Assembly: GCA_016872125.1 (NCBI GenBank)
Contig: VHBD01000101.1
Span: 1 to 5,580, forward strand
From: Sphingomonadales bacterium
GTDB taxonomy: Bacteria > Bacteroidota > Bacteroidia > UBA7662
DNA length: 5,580 nucleotides
Direction: 5' to 3'
Part shown: piece by piece, positions 1 to 5,580 of the stretch
Layout of the letters: every line of letters begins with the position of its first letter
Numbering within the stretch: position 1 is the stretch's first letter
Translations under genes and position numbers: made by a program
The notes under the pieces: model-generated
Told to the model about the DNA's origin: nothing
Database searches by the model: none
Seen by the model: the letters and a program-made list of their open reading frames with translations, nothing else

Positions 1-1358
1 TGCAAGCAAACCCTGCGGCGTATGCTTTGGAATTGGCAGACCTGGCCCATCAATCCGGGCAGCGAGCCCGCATGGTCGAACATTATTTGGAGCATTTGGA
101 GGATCAGCCTCAGCAATTGGAGGCCGTACAATATGCCTTGCAACAGAAATTGGATGCGGACGAGATGGATGAAATCCGGGTGGCCGTTCTCAAACGTTTG
201 AGGATCAAGCCGGATGCGGCGGCGCTGAACGAATTGCTGATTTGGTACCTTGTTCAACAAAAGGATTTTGGCGGCGCATTTCAGCAAGCCAAGGCCTTGG
301 ATATGCGCATGAATCAACAGGGACAGCGGGTTCTGACCTTGGCCAGGATTGCGATCGAAAACGAGGATTGGAAGGCAACACTCCCCATGCTTGATTTTGT
401 AGTGCAGCAGTCCAGGTTGCCCAACTTGCAAAACGAGGCCCGCATGGAGATTTTGAGGGTCAAATACCGGTTGATCCAGGCGGGTAACGGGGGTGGCAGG
501 GATTCGTTGGAGAGTCTGGCGACGCAGTACCAAACCCTGTTGGCCGCAGGGCTCCATTCACGCCTACGCTTGCAGGCCTCGGCGGGTTATGCTGAATTGC
601 TGGCTTTTGATTTGGGTCGAATGGAAGAGGCCATGGATATGCTGGAACAAATCATTGCCCAAGGCGGGGAGAGCCAAGCCTTGGCAGAAATCAAATTATT
701 GTTAGGAGACCTTTATGTTCTCAGCGAAATTTTTTGGGAAGCAGCCTTGGTCTATGGGCAGGTGGAGCGAGATTTCTCGAATCAGCCTTTGGGGCACCAG
801 GCCAAATACCGTAATGCGCGCTTGTCCTTTTTTCAATACGAATTTTCGTGGGCCAAGGCTCAATTGGATGTGCTCAAAGCCAGCACCACAACGCGTATGG
901 CCAACGATGCGATGGAATTGGCCTTGACCATTCACGACAACTATGATCTGGACACCAGCGCCTTGCCCATGCAGGGTTTGGCCATGTTGGAACAGGCCAG
1001 ATACCGGCGGCAATTGGACCGTGCGATGGTCTTGGTAGACAGTTTGTTGGATACCCTACTGCAACATCCCTTGGGGGATGACTTGTGGCTGCGCAAAGCG
1101 GCGGTATTGGAGCAAATGGGGCGTTATTCCGAAGCAGATACCGCGTACGGTTCATTGTTATCCGCGTATGCTGACGAGGTTCTTGCCGATGACGCCTTAT
1201 TTCGAAGAGGAATGTTATGGGAATTGCGTTTGGCCAACAAAGAGCGAGCCATGGATTTTTATAATCAGCTCATGCTGAAATTTCCGGATTCTGCATATTT
1301 GCCTGAAGCACGACGCAAAATCCGCAGACTTCGCGGGGACCAAAATCCAGAGCTTTAA
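1..1358 (+). CDS. TPR-repeat protein, C-terminal part (5' end outside window)
   Basis: The frame is open from the left edge (first whole codon at base 3) to a TAA at 1356-1358, giving 451 residues. The start lies upstream: in-frame codons before the TTG at 27 read on naturally as helical sequence, and no ribosome binding site precedes that TTG. The protein is almost entirely amphipathic helices rich in Ala, Leu and Gln, with the alternating small and bulky residues of tetratricopeptide repeats. The clearest repeat pair is near the C-terminus, about nucleotides 1070-1345, and includes 'MGRYSEADTAY' and a final repeat containing 'KFPDSAYLPEA'. A central block (about 760-890, with 'FFQYEFSWAKAQLDVLKAS') matches a motif I recall from Bacteroidota TPR proteins of about 500-600 residues. 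TPR arrays bind other proteins; the partner and cell location cannot be judged without the N-terminus, where a signal peptide might sit. Only 46 bases with no terminator separate it from the next gene, so cotranscription is likely. The TPR fold is fairly sure; a specific function is not. Confidence 0.85.
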   Translation, partial: QANPAAYALELADLAHQSGQRARMVEHYLEHLEDQPQQLEAVQYALQQKLDADEMDEIRVAVLKRLRIKPDAAALNELLIWYLVQQKDFGGAFQQAKALDMRMNQQGQRVLTLARIAIENEDWKATLPMLDFVVQQSRLPNLQNEARMEILRVKYRLIQAGNGGGRDSLESLATQYQTLLAAGLHSRLRLQASAGYAELLAFDLGRMEEAMDMLEQIIAQGGESQALAEIKLLLGDLYVLSEIFWEAALVYGQVERDFSNQPLGHQAKYRNARLSFFQYEFSWAKAQLDVLKASTTTRMANDAMELALTIHDNYDLDTSALPMQGLAMLEQARYRRQLDRAMVLVDSLLDTLLQHPLGDDLWLRKAAVLEQMGRYSEADTAYGSLLSAYADEVLADDALFRRGMLWELRLANKERAMDFYNQLMLKFPDSAYLPEARRKIRRLRGDQNPEL

Positions 1359-1404
1359 TCCGATCCCTTGTCTCCTTTTGCCGTATAGAAAACCTAGCAA
1401 TTCG

Positions 1405-1746
1405 ATGATATTGTATAATGTTACAGTAATGGTCGAGGCCGACGTGGCTTCGGATTGGGTGGAGTGGATGCGGATGCACCACATTCCGGAAGTGATGAAC
1501 AGTGGGTATTTTGTCTCCCATCGCTTATGCAAACTTTTGCAGCCAGAACCTGAGGAGAACACGGTTACCTATGCTGTACAATATTTCTGTACAAGCCAGG
1601 ATAAATTGACCGAGTACATCGTGAAGATGGCGCCTGCCCTGAGGGATCAACATAACCATAGGTACGGTCATAAGGCTCAGGCCTTTCGAACGGTTTTGGA
1701 AATTATTTCGGACGACCCTGCCCTGATCCGGGAACCCCTGGGTTAA
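1405..1746 (+). CDS. DUF4286 family protein
   Basis: This is a complete gene of 113 residues. It starts with 'MILYNVTVMVE', the usual first strand of DUF4286 proteins, so I place the start at the ATG at 1405. A TTG nine codons upstream (1378) would add only unconserved residues. Other hallmarks are 'WVEWMRMHHIPEVM' (residues 18-31), 'YAVQYFC' (56-62), 'APALRDQH' (76-83) and 'AFRTVLEI' (93-100). The pattern of strand, helix with a W..WM..HIP motif, strand, helix and strand suggests a ferredoxin-like or dimeric alpha/beta-barrel fold; this is inference from the primary sequence. There is no signal peptide or membrane segment, so it should be cytoplasmic. The biochemical role of the family is not known to me, and I assign none. 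It lies 46 bases after the TPR gene on the same strand. Its stop overlaps that of the convergent flavoenzyme gene. No Shine-Dalgarno sequence precedes the ATG. Confidence 0.88.
   Translation: MILYNVTVMVEADVASDWVEWMRMHHIPEVMNSGYFVSHRLCKLLQPEPEENTVTYAVQYFCTSQDKLTEYIVKMAPALRDQHNHRYGHKAQAFRTVLEIISDDPALIREPLG
1743..1746. other. Shared TTAA stop of two convergent genes
   Basis: The palindrome TTAA supplies both stop codons. The plus-strand DUF4286 gene ends with TAA at 1744-1746, and the minus-strand flavoenzyme gene ends with TAA read from 1745 to 1743. The genes overlap by four bases, so there is no intergenic room for a terminator. Any terminator for either transcript must lie inside the opposite gene. 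The only nearby dyads are CCTGA at 1722-1726 with TCAGG at 1751-1755, and the short palindrome-like stretch 1733-1744; neither is followed by a T run. Confidence 0.9.
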
Positions 1747-2708
1747 GAGGTCAGGCTTGCCAATCGCTTCAGGGTGGCTTGGCAGTCCTCCCACAGGGAT
1801 TTGGTGAGTGGCCCAGCCGGCACAATTTGTCGGATCATCGCGGAGACCTGCCCAATTTCCAATTCGCCCTCCACCAAGTCCCCTTCGAACATTCCTTTTT
1901 TGGCACGTCCGCGGCCCAGGATTTCTGCTAAGGCCTGCGGTCCGACTCCTTCCCGTTCCGCTTGGTGGACCTTTCTTGCAAAGTCGTTGTCCAAGAGCCT
2001 GACGGGGGTCAGGTCCTTGAGCGCGAGACGAGTATCGCCTTCGACCGCGGTTGCAATGCGCGCTTTGAAGGCTTGATGGGCACTGGATTCGGTGGTTGCG
2101 GCATAGAGGGATCCGATTTGAACACCGTCTGCCCCCAGGGCCAAGGCTGCAGCAATTGCTGCACCGCTGCCGATACCTCCTGCGGCGACCAAGGGGAGGT
2201 CGATGGCTTGCCGAACGGCCGGTACAAGGCAAAGCGTGGTGGTTTCTTCCCTGCCGTTATGCCCTCCGGCTTCGAAGCCCTCTGCAATGACGGCATCAAC
2301 GCCGGCCTCTTGGGCTTTGACCGCAAAGCGGGTGCTGGATACCACATGGAGCACCTTGCATCCTGCATTTTTGAGCCTGGAGGTGAATTTGGAGGGATTG
2401 CCTGCGGAACAAATGACCACGGGAACCTGGTAGGCTTCAATGAGCCGAAGATGATCCTCAACCTGGGGGTATAGCAGGGGTAAATTCACCGCAAAAGGCT
2501 TTTTGGGCTGGCCATCGATCTCCAAGGCGTTGAGCAGCTGCTTCAATTGCCCTTCAAGTTGCTCGGGGTACATGGACCCTGCGCCCAATGTCCCCAATCC
2601 CCCTGCATTGGAAACAGCGGCCGCCAATTCCCAGCCTGAGCACCAAATCATGCCGGCTTGAATGATTGGAATTTGGGTATGAAGGAGGCGGCTTAGGGGG
2701 GTGAACAT
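1743..2708 (-). CDS. NPD/FabK-family flavoenzyme, nitronate monooxygenase-like
   Basis: This complete gene encodes 321 residues, a normal length for the 2-nitropropane dioxygenase / FabK family of FMN-dependent TIM barrels. Visible motifs in order are: 'PIIQAGM' (14-20) at the first strand, where many relatives have QAPM; 'AGGLGTLGAG' (35-44); 'SAGNPSK' (101-107); 'AEGFEAGGHNG' (142-152), whose His150 aligns with the family's conserved active-site histidine; and the FMN-phosphate loops 'AAGGIG' (175-180) and 'GADGVQIGS' (192-200). Nitronate monooxygenases oxidise toxic alkyl nitronates such as propionate 3-nitronate. The related FabK is an NAD(P)H-dependent enoyl-ACP reductase of fatty-acid synthesis, and others are NADH:quinone reductases. 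'SAGNPSK' and the C-terminal 'GQVSAMI' segment are also FabK-like, so the substrate is open. There is no signal peptide, so it should be cytoplasmic. The ATG at 2706-2708 leads directly into the barrel and has no Shine-Dalgarno sequence. It is divergent from the receptor gene and convergent with DUF4286, so it is probably monocistronic. Confidence 0.9.
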   Translation of the reverse strand: MFTPLSRLLHTQIPIIQAGMIWCSGWELAAAVSNAGGLGTLGAGSMYPEQLEGQLKQLLNALEIDGQPKKPFAVNLPLLYPQVEDHLRLIEAYQVPVVICSAGNPSKFTSRLKNAGCKVLHVVSSTRFAVKAQEAGVDAVIAEGFEAGGHNGREETTTLCLVPAVRQAIDLPLVAAGGIGSGAAIAAALALGADGVQIGSLYAATTESSAHQAFKARIATAVEGDTRLALKDLTPVRLLDNDFARKVHQAEREGVGPQALAEILGRGRAKKGMFEGDLVEGELEIGQVSAMIRQIVPAGPLTKSLWEDCQATLKRLASLTS

Positions 2709-2933
2709 GGGCTAAAGCGGTTGCTTGATGGGGAACGTACGGAATCCTGAATATTCCCTTTTTGTTAAAATTACAGAGGCATTTGTGCAAAAAAACCTTG
2801 AATTATGCCTAAGTTCGTCACTTGAATCCGATTGAAGTCGGGAAGAAATGCTTTGCCAAAGTTTAACGTCCTTGATGTCAATCCATTTTAATTGTTGTTC
2901 AGCCTATATTCTCAAGTCCTTTAATCACCTATT
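2709..2933. promoter_or_regulatory. Divergent AT-rich promoter region
   Basis: This 225-base gap lies between the divergent starts of the flavoenzyme gene (-) and the receptor gene (+), so it must hold the promoter of at least the receptor. From 2761 to the receptor start it is about 36% GC, against 50-58% in sampled coding stretches. I see no clean match to the Bacteroidota promoter (TTG, about 20 bases, TAnnTTTG). The nearest plus-strand candidate is TAAGTTCG at 2810-2817 with TTTG at 2782-2785; its 24-base spacer is slightly long, so I do not call it. There are three short dyads: GGAAT-N7-ATTCC (2741-2757), CCGA-N6-TCGG (2828-2841) and CTTTG-C-CAAAG (2851-2861). No small gene or RNA could be supported here. 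The location is sure; the individual elements are not. Confidence 0.5.
2741..2762 (+). other. Short hairpin followed by a T run
   Basis: Arms GGAAT (2741-2745) and ATTCC (2753-2757) enclose seven bases, and a CCTTTTT run follows at 2758. An alternative, longer-looped pairing is GGGAA (2731-2735) with TTCCC (2754-2758). On the plus strand this resembles a weak intrinsic terminator, but no plus-strand gene ends nearby. It could limit antisense readthrough or lie in the 5' leader of the flavoenzyme mRNA. With only five base pairs, chance is quite possible. Confidence 0.2.
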
Positions 2934-5580
2934 ATGCAGCTAAAAAGGTACCTCATCGTTTTGATTTGCACCCTTTATGCCGTCTCCTCATGGGGGCAGG
3001 CCGGAACCGGCTCGGTTCAAGGCAAAGTGGTTGATGCCCTGAAGCCCAAAGAGGGCATTCCCTTCGCCAACGTGGTGATCGAACGCGATGGCGTTCAAAA
3101 GGGCGGAACGACCACGGATATCGATGGTAAATACAAATTTGGGGCCCTCACCCCCGGTAAATACGATATCAAGGTCAGCTATGTCGGCTACAATACCGAG
3201 GTCGTCAAAGGCGTGGTGATCACCGCTGACAAAAGCCAATTCTTGGACATCAAAATGTCTTCGGGGGTTAATTTGAGCGAGATCAATGTGGTGGATTACG
3301 AGGTACCCCTCATTTCCAAGGACGAAACCTCTACGGGGGGTACCGTGACCAGGGAGGAAATTGCGGCATTGCCCACCAGGGATGTCAACTCGATTGCGGC
3401 CACCACCGCAGGTGTATTCCAAGCAGACGAGGGCGGTGCACTCAATATTCGCGGCTCCAGGTCCTCCAGTACCGAATATTTCATTGACGGGATTCGCGTT
3501 CGCGGTTCCACTAACTTGCCGAATGCGGCCATTGAACAAACCACGGTCATCACCGGTGGTATTCCTGCCCAATACGGTGATGCAACAGGCGGTATCATCA
3601 ACATCACTACCAGGGGCCCATCCAGCACCTATTACGGTGGTGCCGAGGTTTTGAGTTCTTTGTCATTCTTAGGCAAAGCAGGTTTGGAGCCCTACGGCTA
3701 CAATCTCTACGCTTTGAATCTTTCCGGGCCGCTGATTACCAAACAATTGGAGGGTAATACCAAAAAGTCGATCATGGGCTTTTTCCTGTCCGGAGAAATG
3801 GAAACCCAGTTGGATGCCTCTCCATCGGCTATCGGGGTTTATACCATGAATAAGGCCGACTTGAACCGACTCAAAAACGATCCTTATCGGCCCTCGATTT
3901 TCGGTTCCGGTATTCAACGGAATTCAGAGTTCGTGACCGCTGACCAATATGAATTGTTACGAGTTCGTCCTAATGCCAACCGCAACCGTATTTCTTTGGC
4001 CGGTAAAGTTGATTTTCAACCCAGCCCTACGATTTCCTTTACCGTAGGCGGTAATTACGACCGTACCTGGGGCAGGTCCTACACCAGAGCCTATTCCATG
4101 ATGAACCCTGACAATATGGGTAATTCACAGAACCAAACGATGCGTGGCTATGCCCGTTTTCGTCAGAACTTCACGGCTGCCGACCAGAAGCAAGAGGGCT
4201 TGATTCGCAATGCCTACTACCAAATCCAATTCGATTATACCAAAGCGACTGGAGCATCAGACGGTGGCGATAATCTGGGCCGCAACCCTTTCCGGTACGG
4301 CTTTGTCGGTAATTTCAAATACGATTTAGTTCCAGCATTTGGAACGGAATCCGTACCCTTTGTGATTGCAGGGGATACGGTTGAATTTGAATTGACCTCT
4401 TTGCAGGGCTTTCGTGAAACCAATTTGGTGTACAACAAGGATAGGGCCAATACAATTGACCCCCTCCTTGCAGCATGGGGTATTGACTTTTTCACAACCA
4501 TCGGTGGAGGAGCTAATGCCGCCGGGCTTTATTCGGCCACCAATGTGGGGGTTAATGGTTTGACCGATGTTCGTCTTAACGGTGGTTTGACTAACGGCTT
4601 GCGTCCTGGTTCAGCCTACGGTATTTACAATGAGTCTGGCCGTCAGTTCGGCGGGTACAGTTTCAATGATAACGATGCCTACCGCATGACCCTGTTTTCA
4701 TCGGCCGATATTGGCGGTCATTCGCTGAAGTTTGGTTTTGAATACGACCAGCGCATTGATCGTTCGTATAGCCTTAACCCCTTTGCGACGACGATTGGTC
4801 TTTGGGGACAAGCCAGGTCCCTCACCAACCAACACATTTTGGATTTTGACAAACCCTGGAATCCTATTGTTGATGTGGATTCCTTCGGTTTCCCATTGAG
4901 CGATACGGTGTTGTGGAATCGTTTGATTGCATCCAATCAATCAACTTTTGACAAAAACCTCCGTGCCACTTTGGGCAAAGGTGCCACCGACTTCATTCAA
5001 GTGGATGACCTCGACCCGGATCAACTCAAATTGAGTTATTTCTCTGCGGATGAATTGCTCAATACGGGAAATTCTTTTGTCGGTTATTTCGGTTATGATT
5101 ACCTTGGTAACAAATTGGCTAATCAGCCAGGCCGATTGGATTTCTTCACGGATTCTCTGAATCGGCCTATCGCTGCCTTTGCCCCTGTTTATGCAGCCGG
5201 TTACATCGAAGACAAATTCGATTTTGATGATTTGGTTTTCCGCGTCGGCCTAAGGGTGGACCGCTTCGATGCCAACCAGCCTGTGCTCAAAGACCCTTTC
5301 TTATTGTATACCGCCAAAACCATTGATGATCTCCAAGCCGACCCCAATACCTCAGGCCTCAGTCATCCATCGGTGGTTCCCGGTTCCGCTGTTGTTTACA
5401 TCAACGATAACAATGCCACCAGTAAGGCCATTTTGGGTTACCGAGACGGTAATCGTTGGTACAATGCCCAAGGCGCTGAAATTCGTAATGCATCGGGAAT
5501 CGCTGCAGCCTCTGCAACCGGTACGGTCATTCCTTGGCTGAAGGATCCCAACCAGACTGCGGTGCGCGCCGATGCCTTCA
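2934..5580 (+). CDS. TonB-dependent outer-membrane receptor, N-terminal part (3' end outside window)
   Basis: The frame is open from the ATG at 2934 to the right edge, 882 codons without a stop. It transports an unidentified ligand across the outer membrane using TonB energy. Residues 1-22 look like a signal peptide: Lys4-Arg5, then a hydrophobic core, with cleavage near 'SSWGQA'. Residues 27-107 form a carboxypeptidase-regulatory-like beta-sandwich ('GKVVDA', 'TTDIDGKYKF', 'YVGYNT'). A probable TonB-box region with 'INVVDYEVPLI' (117-127) follows. The plug spans about 136-230, with 'LPTRDVNSIAATTAGV', 'LNIRGSRSSSTEYFIDGIRV' and 'GGIPAQYGDATGGIINITT'. From about 235 onward come alternating beta strands and long, Asn/Gly/Asp-rich loops of the barrel. 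Relatives I recall exceed 1,000 residues, so perhaps 200-400 remain outside. The family resembles the long Bacteroidota receptors with this plug signature rather than classical SusC; no SusD gene is visible, though one could lie to the right. The ATG has no Shine-Dalgarno sequence but begins exactly at the signal peptide. Confidence 0.93.
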   Translation, partial: MQLKRYLIVLICTLYAVSSWGQAGTGSVQGKVVDALKPKEGIPFANVVIERDGVQKGGTTTDIDGKYKFGALTPGKYDIKVSYVGYNTEVVKGVVITADKSQFLDIKMSSGVNLSEINVVDYEVPLISKDETSTGGTVTREEIAALPTRDVNSIAATTAGVFQADEGGALNIRGSRSSSTEYFIDGIRVRGSTNLPNAAIEQTTVITGGIPAQYGDATGGIINITTRGPSSTYYGGAEVLSSLSFLGKAGLEPYGYNLYALNLSGPLITKQLEGNTKKSIMGFFLSGEMETQLDASPSAIGVYTMNKADLNRLKNDPYRPSIFGSGIQRNSEFVTADQYELLRVRPNANRNRISLAGKVDFQPSPTISFTVGGNYDRTWGRSYTRAYSMMNPDNMGNSQNQTMRGYARFRQNFTAADQKQEGLIRNAYYQIQFDYTKATGASDGGDNLGRNPFRYGFVGNFKYDLVPAFGTESVPFVIAGDTVEFELTSLQGFRETNLVYNKDRANTIDPLLAAWGIDFFTTIGGGANAAGLYSATNVGVNGLTDVRLNGGLTNGLRPGSAYGIYNESGRQFGGYSFNDNDAYRMTLFSSADIGGHSLKFGFEYDQRIDRSYSLNPFATTIGLWGQARSLTNQHILDFDKPWNPIVDVDSFGFPLSDTVLWNRLIASNQSTFDKNLRATLGKGATDFIQVDDLDPDQLKLSYFSADELLNTGNSFVGYFGYDYLGNKLANQPGRLDFFTDSLNRPIAAFAPVYAAGYIEDKFDFDDLVFRVGLRVDRFDANQPVLKDPFLLYTAKTIDDLQADPNTSGLSHPSVVPGSAVVYINDNNATSKAILGYRDGNRWYNAQGAEIRNASGIAAASATGTVIPWLKDPNQTAVRADAF

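Noticed and set aside
27..29. TTG at 27 as start of the TPR gene
   Set aside because: The frame is open to the window edge and the upstream codons continue the helical pattern, so the gene almost certainly starts outside.
1378..1404. TTG at 1378 as start of the DUF4286 gene
   Set aside because: It adds nine residues with no family similarity, while the ATG at 1405 begins exactly at the conserved first strand.
1408..1425. TATAAT-like sequence inside the start of the DUF4286 gene
   Set aside because: It lies within coding sequence with no suitable -35 partner, and this phylum uses a different promoter consensus.
1733..1744. AACCC-CT-GGGTT as a terminator at the convergent junction
   Set aside because: The loop would be two bases unless the inner pair opens, the stem is only four to five pairs, and no T run follows on either strand.
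1525..2232. Minus-strand open frame of 235 codons
   Set aside because: It is in another frame of the flavoenzyme gene, rich in Arg, Gly and Ser with no domain pattern; the flavoenzyme frame is clearly the coding one.
1962..2474. Plus-strand open frame of 170 codons antisense to the flavoenzyme
   Set aside because: It lies entirely within a well-supported gene, has low-complexity Gly/Cys-rich composition and matches no family I recognise.
2782..2817. TTTG and TAAGTTCG as a Bacteroidota-type promoter for the receptor
   Set aside because: The -7 element has one mismatch and the spacer is 24 bases, slightly beyond the usual range; it is too weak to list as a promoter.
2988..3572. Minus-strand open frame of 194 codons antisense to the receptor
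   Set aside because: It mirrors the receptor's regulatory-like and plug domains. Its length follows from the codon bias of the real gene, and it shows no recognisable protein features.

Overview
The window looks like ordinary chromosomal DNA of a Bacteroidota bacterium. The evidence is the kind of genes present: a TonB-dependent receptor whose N-terminus carries a carboxypeptidase-regulatory-like domain before the plug, a DUF4286 protein, and a TPR protein of a type common in that phylum. None of the three visible start codons has a Shine-Dalgarno sequence, which also fits. Sampled coding stretches are roughly 50-58% GC and leucine is often TTG; the one sizeable intergenic gap is about one third GC over most of its length. 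I cannot place it below phylum from the sequence alone.

Layout, left to right. Positions 1-1358 (+) hold the 3' part of a gene for a helical TPR-repeat protein whose start lies outside the window. After a 46-base gap, 1405-1746 (+) encodes a complete 113-residue DUF4286 protein, probably in the same transcript. Facing it, 1743-2708 (-) encodes a complete 321-residue flavoenzyme of the nitronate monooxygenase / FabK family; the two convergent genes overlap by four bases and both stop inside a single TTAA. A divergent AT-rich gap (2709-2933) separates the flavoenzyme from a large outer-membrane TonB-dependent receptor gene (+), which starts at 2934 and is still open at the right edge after 882 codons.

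The genes do not form an obvious single pathway. The TPR and DUF4286 genes look like one unit, the flavoenzyme is probably transcribed alone, and the receptor starts a new unit that continues to the right. I looked for CRISPR arrays, mobile elements, tRNA or rRNA genes, toxin-antitoxin or phage-defence genes and tandem repeats and saw none. I do not see a previously undescribed system here. The points most worth a second look are the shared TTAA stop, the functionally unassigned DUF4286 protein, the uncertain enzymatic role of the flavoprotein, and the unidentified ligand of the receptor.
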